A DNA stretch of 64,000 nucleotides from Streptomyces sp. NBC_00670 (lineage in GTDB: Bacteria > Actinomycetota > Actinomycetes > Streptomycetales > Streptomycetaceae). The translations under genes were made by a program, and so were the position numbers. Location: positions 4,465,001-4,529,000 of the forward strand of contig NZ_CP109017.1 in the NCBI RefSeq assembly GCF_036226765.1, given 5' to 3'. Shown piece after piece: positions 46,974 to 55,313 of this stretch (position 1 is the first letter of the stretch; each line of letters starts with the position of its first letter). The notes below the pieces were generated by a model, which saw nothing but the letters and a program-made list of their open reading frames with translations, had not been told where the DNA came from and did not search any database.

Positions 46974-47067
46974 CACATGCCTCCCGTGGGCTGGTGTCGA
47001 GAGCATCATCGTAGGCAGCCGTGAGCCCCGGTGTCCCCCGCGAACCGCGTCACCCGAAGGTGTGCGC

Positions 47068-47280
47068 TCAGTCCCTCTGCGGCTGGTCCCGGACCGAAGC
47101 GGGTGCGACCCGTCGTGCCCAGAAGAGCACATGCCCTCCGTCGCCCTCCGGGACGAACCGCTCGCGCTCCACCACCAGCCCGGCCCGGGCGATCCACTCG
47201 CGGCTGGTGGCGGCGTCGGGCTGGCACCACCACATCGGGGCCCCGCCGCCCAGCCAGTCGTCAACCAGGCATGCGAAGAC
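47068..47280 (-). pseudogene. C-terminal remnant of a class I methyltransferase
   Basis: Reading the minus strand from about 47280 to the TGA at 47070-47068 gives 'LVDDWLGGGAPMWWCQPDAA', 'TSREWIARAGLVVERERFV' and 'PEGDGGHVLFWARR'. This is the end of a known actinobacterial SAM-dependent methyltransferase type. The frame hits a stop about 10 codons upstream of this stretch, has no good start, and the SAM-binding core is missing. I read it as a truncated, dead copy. The remaining gap from 46974 to 47386 contains nothing else I can support. Confidence 0.55.
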
Positions 47281-47386
47281 CCTCGACCGGTTTTCACCGG
47301 CTGCACTTCAGCCGCGCGCCCCGGCACCGAGCCGCCGCACGCGGCCCCAGGTGCTCGGATCGGTGCCGTCGCCGAGGGGGTGGTGA

Positions 47387-47836
47387 GTGCCGTCGGCCGT
47401 CGTGCTCCACGAGGACTCGCTTCACTACACGCCCGTGCTATGCACCGTCGGGCTGGCCAGGCGGCGGGCCGCTCGGCTTGTCGGGGAGTGGGGGTATCCC
47501 GGGCTCGCCGGGGACGTCGCGCTCGTCGTTTCCGAGCTCACGACCAACGCCCTGCTGCACGGCAGCCTGCGGGACCGGCTGATCCGGGTCCGGCTCGCCG
47601 TCACTCCCGCCGCGCTGAGCGTCGAGGTCGACGATCCGCGCGGCGAGCGGCTGCCGCGTCCTCGCGAGGTCACCGGCGAGGACCGGTTCGGGCGCGGGCT
47701 GCTGCTGGTCGGGGCGCTGACGGATGACTGGGGCGTACGCCCGCGCCCGGCCGGGGTCGGCAAGACGGTGTGGGCGCGGTGGCACCTCGGCGTCACCCTC
47801 TGCGGTACGGATGCGCACATCGGTGCGGAGGGATGA
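47387..47836 (+). CDS. RsbW-like ATP-binding protein (HATPase_c_2)
   Basis: 149 residues from GTG 47387 with GAGGGGG 6 nt upstream. GHKL ATPase motifs: 'VALVVSELTTNALLHGS' (N box), 'VEVDDPRGE' (G1) and 'DRFGRGLLLVGALTDDWGV' (G2). Streptomyces has dozens of these single-domain anti-sigma/kinase-like proteins. No sigma or anti-anti-sigma partner adjoins it. It lies 62 bp before the DUF6247 gene and could be co-transcribed. Confidence 0.88.
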   Translation: MPSAVVLHEDSLHYTPVLCTVGLARRRAARLVGEWGYPGLAGDVALVVSELTTNALLHGSLRDRLIRVRLAVTPAALSVEVDDPRGERLPRPREVTGEDRFGRGLLLVGALTDDWGVRPRPAGVGKTVWARWHLGVTLCGTDAHIGAEG

Positions 47837-47898
47837 CGGGGATGGCGCTAGCGTGGGCATGTGCCGCAGTGATGCTCGACGAACGGAAGGAGCGGCTG

Positions 47899-48252
47899 AT
47901 GTCGATGCCGCACGAGAACGGGGACGCTCCGCTCGTCCCCCGCCCCGAGCTGACGCTGCCGGCGCTGCGCCAGGCCGTGGCCGCGGTGGCTCCCTCCCGT
48001 CTGCCCGAGTTCTTCGAGGATCTCCAGAAGGCGTTCGTGCGGGCCGGGGACGAGGACAGCGTCGTACCGATCCGCATGTTCTACCGGCAGTGGGGAGTCG
48101 TGGTCGAGATCGAGCGGCAGCCGGAGATCGCCCGGCGGCTGCACGCCGCCGAGCAGGCCGTGGACGACCCGGACCCCGCCGTACGCGAGCGCGCCATTCG
48201 CGATGCCGCCGAGATCGTGCGCGCGGCGCACCGCGAGGTGGCGGGTGGCTGA
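47899..48252 (+). CDS. DUF6247 family protein, antitoxin-like
   Basis: 117 residues from ATG 47899 after GAAGGAG. All helical: 'LTLPALRQAVAAVAPSRLPE', 'FFEDLQKAFVRAGDED' and 'VPIRMFYRQWGVVVEIERQP'. Small acidic helical proteins of this family sit directly before RelE/ParE-sized genes in actinobacteria. Here the stop overlaps the next start by 8 bp. An antitoxin role is inferred from layout only. Confidence 0.7.
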   Translation: MSMPHENGDAPLVPRPELTLPALRQAVAAVAPSRLPEFFEDLQKAFVRAGDEDSVVPIRMFYRQWGVVVEIERQPEIARRLHAAEQAVDDPDPAVRERAIRDAAEIVRAAHREVAGG

Positions 48253-48496
48253 CTGGCGCTGGGAGTTGTTCCAGGACGACATGCTGGACGGCCTCCCGGA
48301 CACCGCCCGCATCGAGGCGGAACGCCTGGCGAACGAGATCGCCGTACGCGAGTCCATGGTCTTCCTGGAAGGAGCCGCCTACACGGGGCCCGGCCCGGGC
48401 GTGCGGAACGAAAGCCTGGGCATGCTCATGCTCACATACCTCACGGATGTGCGCGGCGAGCGGATCGTGGTGGTGCAGGTCAGCTGGTTCGGCTGA
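48245..48496 (+). CDS. Small RelE/ParE-like protein, possible toxin
   Basis: 83 residues from GTG 48245, inside the end of the DUF6247 gene. Helix–helix–strand order: 'MADWRWELFQDDMLDGLPDT', 'ARIEAERLANEIAVRESMVF', then strands 'LGMLMLTYLTDVRGERIVVV' and 'QVSWFG'. Size and a predicted two-helix then beta-sheet order fit the RelE/ParE fold, with an Arg in the penultimate strand (RGER). I cannot name the family with certainty; it could also be a simple DUF. Confidence 0.55.
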   Translation: MADWRWELFQDDMLDGLPDTARIEAERLANEIAVRESMVFLEGAAYTGPGPGVRNESLGMLMLTYLTDVRGERIVVVQVSWFG

Positions 48497-48536
48497 ACGC
48501 ACCCGTGCCATTCCGCTCAACCCGGTCCCGGTTCCG

Positions 48537-49037
48537 CTAACGCGGCCCCAACCCCGTCCGCCCGTCGAGCAGTTCGCGGGCCAGGTCCAGGTGGCCGGCG
48601 TGGCGGGCGGTTTCTTCTATCAGGTGGAGGACTATCCAGCGCAGGTCGGTGACGTCGTCGCCGTCCGGGCCGGGGTGGCGGCCCACCGGTGGTGCCGACA
48701 GCGGTGTGGCGGACAGGACCGCGTCGGAGCGCCGGCACTGTTCGCGGTAGAAGGCGAACACCACCTCCGGCGGCCGTGGCGTCGTCAGCGGGGCGTGGTC
48801 GTCGGGCCAGGCCAGCGGCTCGGCCGTCCCGGTGGCGACCTCCTGGAACCAGTGCCGTTCCGCGTAGCCCAGGTGCTCCACGAGCCCGAGCGGTGTCCAC
48901 CCGGACGGTACGACCGGTGTGGTCAGGGCTTGTTCGTCGAGGCCGTCGAGGATCGCCAGGACACTCGACCGCTGTGCGGCCAGGAACTCCGTCAGCGCCT
49001 GCTTCTCGTACTCGCCTTCGCCCGCTGCTGTGGTCAT
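48537..49037 (-). CDS. DinB-family protein (DUF664), damage-inducible promoter
   Basis: 166 residues, ATG 49037. DinB four-helix fold with metal-binding histidines: 'GLVEHLGYAERHWF' (H-x7-H type) and 'LIEETARHAGHLDLARELL'. Related to mycothiol S-transferases and maleylpyruvate isomerase. The promoter is of the RecA-NDp class and the ATG falls at the expected start point, so the transcript is probably leaderless and damage-induced. It could detoxify reactive electrophiles with mycothiol; the substrate is unknown. Confidence 0.9.
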   Translation of the reverse strand: MTTAAGEGEYEKQALTEFLAAQRSSVLAILDGLDEQALTTPVVPSGWTPLGLVEHLGYAERHWFQEVATGTAEPLAWPDDHAPLTTPRPPEVVFAFYREQCRRSDAVLSATPLSAPPVGRHPGPDGDDVTDLRWIVLHLIEETARHAGHLDLARELLDGRTGLGPR

Positions 49038-49043
49038 GCGGCG

Positions 49044-49066
49044 ATGATGGCAGGCGCCACTGACAA
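49044..49066 (-). promoter_or_regulatory. RecA-NDp / PafBC-type promoter of the DinB gene
   Basis: Minus strand: TTGTCAGTGGC (49066-49056), six bases, CATCAT (49049-49044, one mismatch to TAnnnT), then six bases to the ATG. It is the third copy of this motif in the window. Confidence 0.75.
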
Positions 49067-49089
49067 CCGGCCCGTCGCGGCGGAGCCGC

Positions 49090-50574
49090 TCACTGCCCCT
49101 GCACTTCCGCCGGCAGCACCACCGTCACCGTCAACCCCTTGCCCGGGGCCGTCGTGGCCGCCACGTCGCCGTGGTGGGCCTCGACCACTCCCTGGACTAT
49201 GGCCAGGCCCAGGCCGCTGCCCGCGGTCGAGCCGGTGCGGAAGAAGCGGTCGAACATCCGGGCCGCGTCCTCCTCCGGCAGACCCGGGCCCTCGTCGGCG
49301 ACGGTCAGGCGGACCGTGCCGTCGGACCGCACGGCCGAGAGGCGCACGGGCACGTCCGGCGCGGTGTGCGTGCGGACGTTGGTCACCAGGTTGCCCAGCA
49401 CCTGGCGCAGGCCCGACTCGTCGGCGCGGACCAGCAGGGCCCCGGACGCCGCGACGGACACGGGGCGGCCCGGCTGCTGCGCACGCAGATCCTCCGCCGC
49501 GTCCCGCACCAGCCGGCTCACGTCCACGTTGCGCAGCCGCAGCTCGGGCCGCTGGTCCAGACGGGCCAGGGTCAGCAGCTCGTCGACCAGCCGCCCCATC
49601 CGGTCCACCTCGCCGTTCATCCGGTCCCAGGCCCGCTTGCGCTCGTCCGGGTCGGTCAGCATGCCCCGCTCGTACAGCTGGAGGTAGCCGCGGATCGCGG
49701 ACAGCGGGGTGCGCAGCTCGTGCGAGGCGTCGGCGACGAAGTGGCGCAGTTGGGCCGCGCTGCGCTCGCGCGTGCGGTACGCCGACTCGACCTGGTGCAG
49801 CATCGAGTTGAGCGCCAGCCGCAGCTGCTCCACCTCCAGGCTGGTCTCCCGCCGCGACGGCACCCGCCGGGTCAGATCGCCCTCGGCGATCGCCGACGAC
49901 GTCTCCACCATGTCCTCGAGGGGCCGCATCCGCCGCCGTACATGGACCATCGTCAGGCAGAAGAGAAGCGCCAGCAGCAGCCCGCCCACGGTCAGATCGA
50001 GCCGGAGCGCCTTGGCGATGCCCTGCTTCAGCCCCTCGGTCGAGGTGGCGAACAGGACGTAGGAGCCGTCGTCCAGGCGTGCGGCGGTCGCCCGGTAGGG
50101 GTCACCGTTGAGGGTCACATTCCGCGGTTCGTCGGCGGTGGCGAAGGCCGCGGGGTCCCCGACCGCCGCCGCGAGCGCCCGCTGCGCCCTGGTCGGAGTC
50201 AGCTGGGCCACCTTCAGGACGGTGCCGTCCCGGTCGACCGCCGCGAACGTGTCGTTCGGCGTTCCCGACCCGTCGTCCTGCGGCAGCAGCCCCTCCCGGA
50301 CGACGGCCATGGCGCCCAGGGAGTCCAGTTGGCGCAGCGTGAGGTGCGACTCGGACAGCGAGTCGCGGTTGCGGAGCAGATGCGCGTCGATCTGGCCGAG
50401 CAGATAGTGCCCGGCCCCCATCAGGGTGACCGTCGTCGCCGCGACCACGCCGACTGCCAGCAACGCCACGTTCACCAGCGTCAGCTGGGCCCGCAGGGAG
50501 TGCAGCCCACGCGGCCGGCCGAACCACCGCGGGACGGCGAGGCGAAACCCCCGCAGGCGCGCGGGGCGCTTCAC
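49090..50574 (-). CDS. Sensor histidine kinase with HAMP domain
   Basis: 494 residues from GTG 50574, overlapping the regulator's stop (GTGA). Two membrane helices ('LTLVNVALLAVGVVAATTVT' and 'LTVGGLLLALLFCLTMVHVR') flank a ~150-residue outer sensor. HAMP follows ('RRMRPLEDMVETSSAIAEGD'), then HisKA 'FVADASHELRTPLSAIRGYL' with His285, and HATPase 'LRQVLGNLVTNVRTH', 'VADEGPGLPEE', 'GSGLGLAIVQGVVEAH'. TrcS/TcrY-like. Partner of the OmpR-type regulator; the nearest likely target is the divergent MMPL gene. Confidence 0.93.
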   Translation of the reverse strand: MKRPARLRGFRLAVPRWFGRPRGLHSLRAQLTLVNVALLAVGVVAATTVTLMGAGHYLLGQIDAHLLRNRDSLSESHLTLRQLDSLGAMAVVREGLLPQDDGSGTPNDTFAAVDRDGTVLKVAQLTPTRAQRALAAAVGDPAAFATADEPRNVTLNGDPYRATAARLDDGSYVLFATSTEGLKQGIAKALRLDLTVGGLLLALLFCLTMVHVRRRMRPLEDMVETSSAIAEGDLTRRVPSRRETSLEVEQLRLALNSMLHQVESAYRTRERSAAQLRHFVADASHELRTPLSAIRGYLQLYERGMLTDPDERKRAWDRMNGEVDRMGRLVDELLTLARLDQRPELRLRNVDVSRLVRDAAEDLRAQQPGRPVSVAASGALLVRADESGLRQVLGNLVTNVRTHTAPDVPVRLSAVRSDGTVRLTVADEGPGLPEEDAARMFDRFFRTGSTAGSGLGLAIVQGVVEAHHGDVAATTAPGKGLTVTVVLPAEVQGQ

Positions 50575-51311
50575 GCCAGCCCGTATCCGACGCCGCGCCG
50601 CGTCGTGATCAGCGGCGGCCCCAGCGGGGCCAGCTTGCGCCGCAGATAGCTGATGTACGTCTCCACCACCGTCGACTCCGCCGGCGCGTGCTCGTACTCC
50701 CAGACGTGGCGCAGCAGTTGCTCCTTGGACACGACGCGCCCGCCGTTGCGCACCAGGAACCGCAGCAGCGCGTACTCGGTCGGGGTGAGCTCGACCGTGC
50801 GGCCCGCGCGGTGCACGCTGTACGTCGTCTCGTCCAGCTCCAGGTCCCCGTAGCGCAGCGGCGGGCGCTGCGGGAGGACGTCGGTGGACCGGGTGCGGCG
50901 CAGTACCGCCGTGACCCGGGCGACGACCTCGTCGATGTGGAACGGCTTGGTGATGTAGTCGTCGCCGAAGCCGAGCGCGCCGACGATCTCCGCGGGCGCG
51001 TCCCGCGCGGTCACGAACACCACCGCCAGGTCGGGCTGCCGGGCGCGCAACTCCTTGCCCAGCGCGCGGCCGTCGCCGTCCGGCAGCATGACGTCCAGGA
51101 GTGCCGCGTCGGGCCGTACCCGCTCGGTGAGCGCGAGGGCCTCGCGGACCGTGCCCGCCCGCATCACCTGGAAGCGGTGGTAGCGCAGGGCGATCGCGAG
51201 GACGTCGGCTATGGACTCCTCGTCCTCGACCAGGAGCACCGTCGCCCCGTCGCCCAACTTCCCGCCCGCGTCGCCCTCCTGGGGACCGCGCCCGTCCGCG
51301 TCGCTCGTCAT
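50571..51311 (-). CDS. Response regulator, OmpR/PhoB class
   Basis: 246 residues from ATG 51311. Receiver: acid pair in 'LLVEDEESIAD', phospho-acceptor Asp73 in 'AALLDVMLPDGDG', Thr in 'VVFVTARD', Lys in 'DYITKPFHID'. The C-terminal winged helix has 'VELTPTEYALLRFLVRNGGR', 'VVSKEQLLRHVWEY' and 'VVETYISYLRRKLAPL'. First gene of the regulator–kinase operon. It is divergent from the MMPL transporter (150-bp gap), which it probably regulates. Confidence 0.93.
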   Translation of the reverse strand: MTSDADGRGPQEGDAGGKLGDGATVLLVEDEESIADVLAIALRYHRFQVMRAGTVREALALTERVRPDAALLDVMLPDGDGRALGKELRARQPDLAVVFVTARDAPAEIVGALGFGDDYITKPFHIDEVVARVTAVLRRTRSTDVLPQRPPLRYGDLELDETTYSVHRAGRTVELTPTEYALLRFLVRNGGRVVSKEQLLRHVWEYEHAPAESTVVETYISYLRRKLAPLGPPLITTRRGVGYGLA

Positions 51312-51461
51312 GGCCCCAGTATCCGCACCGTACCCCGCCACCGGGGCGCTCGCCGCTTTGGAGTTCCTTGAGAGTGCGCCCGGCTCCATGTTCCGGCACC
51401 GCCGCCCTCCCCAATGCTGAGGGCGCAGGCCCGGGGGACCCTGACCGAGGAGCGAGGAAAC

Positions 51462-53933
51462 ATGACGACACTGGCACGCTGGTGCTACCGGCACCGGCTG
51501 GTGGTGGTGCTGCTGTGGGTGGCGGCACTCATAGGGGTGGGGACGGCGGCGACTCACGCCGGCAGCGACTACGCGAACGAGTTCTCCCTGCCGGACACCG
51601 ACTCCACACGGGCGCTGGACCTGATGGAGAAGGCCTTCCCGCAGAGTTCGGGGGACACCGACACGGTGGTGTGGAAGGTCGACGACGGCAAGGTCACCGA
51701 CGCCGCCGTGAAGTCCCGCATCGAGCCCGCGCTGAAGAGGATCGCGGTCATGGACGGCGTCGGCGAGGTCTCCGGACCGTACTCCGGCGCGCGCGGCGCC
51801 ACGCAGATCAGCGAGGACGGGCGGATCGCCTACGCCCAGGTCACCTTCACCGAGCAGGCCTCCGCCGTCTCGAAGGACCTCGTGCAGGACGTCGTCGACA
51901 CCGCACAGGGGGCCGAACGCGACGGCCTCCAGGTGGAGCTGGGCGGCCAGGCGATCGCGAGCACGGAGGAGGCGGGCACCGGACTGGCGGAGATCGTCGG
52001 CCTCGCGGCCGCCGCCGTCGTGCTGTGGCTCGCCTTCGGCTCGCTGCTCGCGATGGTGCTGCCGCTCTGCGTGGCCGTCTTCGGCGTCGGCCTCGGCGAC
52101 TTCGGCATCCAGTTGATCAGCCACGTCACCAACGTCCCCGACCTCGCCCCGCTGCTCGGCTCGCTGATCGGGCTCGGCGTCGGCATCGACTACGCGCTGT
52201 TCATCGTCACCCGGCACCGGCGCGGCATCCTGCGCGGGCTCGACCCGGAGGAGGCGGCCGTCACCGCGCTCAACACCTCGGGCCGCGCGGTGCTCTTCGC
52301 GGGCGGCACGGTGTGCATCGCGCTCGCCGGCATGCTGGTGACCAATCTGCGGTTCCTGGACGGCGTCGTCATCGGCACCACCCTCACCGTCGTGCTGAGC
52401 GTCCTCGCCGCGATCACGCTGCTTCCGGCGCTCCTCGGTGTGTTCGGCACCCGGGTGCTCAGCCGCCGGCAGCGCCGCAGGCTCGCCGCCCAGGGCCCCG
52501 AGACCAGCCCGGAGCGCACCAGCGGCCTCGCCGCCCGCTGGTCGGCGCAGGTGCAGAAGCGTCCGCGGCGCACCGCCGCGCTCGCCGTCGTGGTCATGGC
52601 CGTCCTCGCGCTGCCGGTGCTCTCGCTGCGGCTCGGCACGGTCGACCAGGGCAACAACGACACCACGACCACCACCCGCCAGGCCTACGACCTGCTCGCC
52701 GAGGGCTTCGGGCCCGGCTTCAACGGCCCGCTCCAGGTCGTCGTGGACGGCGGCGGGGACAGTACCGCGCTCGTCAAGGACATCGAGGCCACCGACGGCG
52801 TGGCCCGGGCCGCCGCGCTGCCGCCCGCGCACGGCGTGAGCATCGTCCAGGTCGTGCCGACCACGTCACCGCAGTCGGAGGAGACGTCCGAGCTCATCGA
52901 CCGGCTGCGCGACGACGTCATCCCCGAGGCCGGCGTCACCGCCCACGTCGGCGGGGTCACGGCGGTCTCCAAGGACTTCGCCACCGTCACCGGCGACCGG
53001 CTGCCCCTGTTCATCGCCACCATCATCGTCCTCGGCTTCCTGCTGCTCCTGCTGGCCTTCCGCTCGCTCGTCGTCCCGCTGACGGCCGCGCTGATGAACC
53101 TGATCGCCGCCGCCGCCTCCTTCGGCGTCCTGGTCGCGATCTTCCAGTGGGGCTGGGGGCTCGACCTGCTCGGCCTGGGCAAGGAGGGACCGATCACCTC
53201 CTTCCTGCCGCTGATCATGCTCTCGCTGCTCTTCGGGCTCTCCATGGACTACCAGGTGTTCCTGGTCAGCCGGATGCACGAGGAGTGGGTGCACACCCGT
53301 GACAACGCCCGCGCGGTCCGGGTCGGCCTCGCCGAGACCAGCCGGGTCATCAACAGCGCCGCCCTGATCATGGTCGCCGTCTTCGTCGCCTTCGTGCTCA
53401 GCGGCGACTCCAACGCGGCGATGGCGGGCGTCGGGCTGGCGGCGGCGGTCGCGCTCGACGCGTTCATCCTGCGGACGGCGCTGGTGCCGGCGGCGATGCA
53501 TCTGCTGGGCCGCTCCAACTGGTGGCTGCCGGCCTGGCTGGACAAGCGGCTGCCGCACATGGCGGTGGAACCGCCGGAGGAGCCGGTGCGCACGGAGGCG
53601 GCCCCGACGGGTGCGCGTGGCGCGGACACGGGTGCGGGCCCGGCCGGTACGGGTGCGAACACGGCCGTGCACGGCTTCGTCCGGGACGTGGACGGCCGGC
53701 CCGTCGAGGACGCCGCGGTCACCCTGCTCTCGCCGGGCGGCGGACGCCGGCTGGACGGCGTCACCTCCCTGGCCGACGGCTCCTTCATCGTCTCCGCCCC
53801 GGCCCCGGGCACGTATCTGCTGACGGTGACGGCGTCGCCGTACGGCGCACGGGCGCAGCGCGTGGACGTGGGCGACGAACCGCTGGTCCACGACGTCGAA
53901 CTGCGGCCCGGCGAGGTGGACGTGGCCGGCTAG
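51462..53933 (+). CDS. MMPL/RND-type transporter with C-terminal carboxypeptidase-regulatory-like domain
   Basis: 823 residues from ATG 51462 after GAGGAGCGAGGAAA. Two repeats of the MMPL pattern: one helix, a ~130-residue outer loop, then five helices. The conserved 'LIGLGVGIDYALFIVTRHRR' and 'LIMLSLLFGLSMDYQVFLVS' carry the Asp-Tyr proton-relay pairs. Unusually, residues ~730-823 form a carboxypeptidase-regulatory-like beta domain ('VHGFVRDVDGRPVEDAAVTL', 'SLADGSFIVSAPAPGTYLLT'). MMPL proteins export lipids or hydrophobic compounds. The stop shares CTAG with the opposite TetR stop. Confidence 0.9.
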   Translation: MTTLARWCYRHRLVVVLLWVAALIGVGTAATHAGSDYANEFSLPDTDSTRALDLMEKAFPQSSGDTDTVVWKVDDGKVTDAAVKSRIEPALKRIAVMDGVGEVSGPYSGARGATQISEDGRIAYAQVTFTEQASAVSKDLVQDVVDTAQGAERDGLQVELGGQAIASTEEAGTGLAEIVGLAAAAVVLWLAFGSLLAMVLPLCVAVFGVGLGDFGIQLISHVTNVPDLAPLLGSLIGLGVGIDYALFIVTRHRRGILRGLDPEEAAVTALNTSGRAVLFAGGTVCIALAGMLVTNLRFLDGVVIGTTLTVVLSVLAAITLLPALLGVFGTRVLSRRQRRRLAAQGPETSPERTSGLAARWSAQVQKRPRRTAALAVVVMAVLALPVLSLRLGTVDQGNNDTTTTTRQAYDLLAEGFGPGFNGPLQVVVDGGGDSTALVKDIEATDGVARAAALPPAHGVSIVQVVPTTSPQSEETSELIDRLRDDVIPEAGVTAHVGGVTAVSKDFATVTGDRLPLFIATIIVLGFLLLLLAFRSLVVPLTAALMNLIAAAASFGVLVAIFQWGWGLDLLGLGKEGPITSFLPLIMLSLLFGLSMDYQVFLVSRMHEEWVHTRDNARAVRVGLAETSRVINSAALIMVAVFVAFVLSGDSNAAMAGVGLAAAVALDAFILRTALVPAAMHLLGRSNWWLPAWLDKRLPHMAVEPPEEPVRTEAAPTGARGADTGAGPAGTGANTAVHGFVRDVDGRPVEDAAVTLLSPGGGRRLDGVTSLADGSFIVSAPAPGTYLLTVTASPYGARAQRVDVGDEPLVHDVELRPGEVDVAG

Positions 53934-54730
53934 CCCTTCTCCGGGTCCGCTCCGGAGCCCGGTGCCGTGTCCGGTGCGGCGTCCGCTTCGGAGTCCTGGC
54001 GCCCGCGACCCCGTCGCCCCTTGGCGGCGGGGTCCGGCATCGCCCTGGTCATCCCCGGCAGGAAGTCCGTGAACAGCTCGTGCACCTCGTGGACGAGGGG
54101 GCGCAGCACGCGGAAGCGGGAGAGGACCACACCGCGCGCGGTGAGCCGGGCGCCGCGCTCGGCGAGCCGGTAGCTGCGCTCGCTGCCCTCCGTGCGGTCG
54201 AAGATCCAGTACAGCACCAGCCCCATCTGGGCCAGCCACATCAGCTCCGGGAGCACGTCCTTGAGGTCGGCGGGCACCTTGGTGCGGGAACCGGCCAGCA
54301 CCTCGCGCTGGAGGGCGACGACCTCCGTGCGCGCGGGCTCCGACTCGGCGGAGAAGGGGCTGAGCGGGCTGTCCGGGTCGGCCGCGTTCTTGAAGAACTG
54401 CACCGCGAACTCGTGGTACGGGGCCGCCACGTCCAGCCAGGCCTTGAGCACCCCGGCGAACCGGGCGTGCAGCTCCGTCTCCCGGGCCAGGACCTCCCGG
54501 ACCGCCTCCCGGTGCTCGGCGGCGATCCGGTCGTAGAAGCCCTGGATCAGGTGTTCCTTGCCGGCGAAGTAGTAGTACGCGTTCCCGACGGAGACCCCCG
54601 CCTCCTGGGCGATGGCCCGCATGGTGGTCTTGTCGTACCCCCGCTCCTGGAAGAGCCGCATCGCGGTCTCCAGGATCAGGGCACGGGTCTGCTCGCTCTT
54701 GGTCACCGGGGGGTCGTTCTTCGCAGGCAC
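53930..54730 (-). CDS. TetR-family regulator
   Basis: 266 residues from GTG 54730. HTH at ~15-60: 'ALILETAMRLFQERGYDKTT', 'MRAIAQEAGVSVGNAYYYFA' followed by 'GKEHLIQGFY'. The C-terminal ligand domain is helical and ends in a charged Asp/Glu/Gly tail. Third gene of the minus-strand operon: membrane protein – DCC protein – TetR, with gaps of 4 and 9 bp. The two TTGAAC-type operators before the operon (55736-55794) are its likely binding sites, giving autorepression. Confidence 0.92.
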   Translation of the reverse strand: MPAKNDPPVTKSEQTRALILETAMRLFQERGYDKTTMRAIAQEAGVSVGNAYYYFAGKEHLIQGFYDRIAAEHREAVREVLARETELHARFAGVLKAWLDVAAPYHEFAVQFFKNAADPDSPLSPFSAESEPARTEVVALQREVLAGSRTKVPADLKDVLPELMWLAQMGLVLYWIFDRTEGSERSYRLAERGARLTARGVVLSRFRVLRPLVHEVHELFTDFLPGMTRAMPDPAAKGRRGRGRQDSEADAAPDTAPGSGADPEKG

Positions 54731-54739
54731 GGGTCGAGC

Positions 54740-55309
54740 CTAGCCAGTCGGACAGGTGCCGTCCGGGCAGGCACCCGGGGTGGGGCCGGGGCCGCGGTAC
54801 ACCCAGCCGGCGCGGGGGTCGTAGACCCAGCCGTCCCGGCGGACGTAGGCGGTGCCGCCCCAGTGCGGGCTCCGCCCGGCCGCCGTGCGGGCCCGGCCGG
54901 CCTCCCGCCACTTCGCGGCGGCGAGCACCGCGCTGCGGGCCACCCGCAGGCCCGCCGGGGTGGACAGCCGGTGGGCGAGCCGGCGGTGCTCGCGCAGCGC
55001 CCACAGGCAGACGATCCAGGCGGCGGCCCCGCGGTAGACCTGGCCGCCGTCGCCGACGACGGTGATCTCCTCCATCGTCGCCCCGTGGTCAAGACCCGGC
55101 AGCAGCCGCCGGGCCTCCCCGGACCCCGCCGGGACGAAGTCCAGGGGCACGAGCTGCCGTTGCCGGCCGAGCCAGCCGCGGACGAAGGTGCACAGGGCGC
55201 ACCGTTCGTCGTAGAGGACCGTGAGCCGGCGGACCGGGGGCCGCGGGGCCGCGGCGGGGACGGCCGAGGGGGAGACGGCCGGGGCGGCCGTCGTGTGCGG
55301 CGTGCGCAT
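54740..55309 (-). CDS. DCC-family thiol-disulfide oxidoreductase-like protein (DUF393)
   Basis: 189 residues, ATG 55309. 'TVLYDERCALCTFVRGWL' contains the DxxCxxC signature of DCC proteins. The next strand is 'LVPLDFVPAGSGEARRLL', then 'EEITVVGDGGQVYRGAAAW'. The C-terminal part is extended with 'YDPRAGWVYRGPGPTPGACP', longer than the ~120-residue core. Likely a thioredoxin-fold redox protein working with the membrane partner encoded just upstream. Confidence 0.88.
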   Translation of the reverse strand: MRTPHTTAAPAVSPSAVPAAAPRPPVRRLTVLYDERCALCTFVRGWLGRQRQLVPLDFVPAGSGEARRLLPGLDHGATMEEITVVGDGGQVYRGAAAWIVCLWALREHRRLAHRLSTPAGLRVARSAVLAAAKWREAGRARTAAGRSPHWGGTAYVRRDGWVYDPRAGWVYRGPGPTPGACPDGTCPTG

Positions 55310-55313
55310 CGGG

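Noticed and set aside
47062-47727. Plus-strand 221-codon frame
   Set aside because: It runs out of frame through the RsbW-like gene, whose ATPase motifs are clear in the proper frame.
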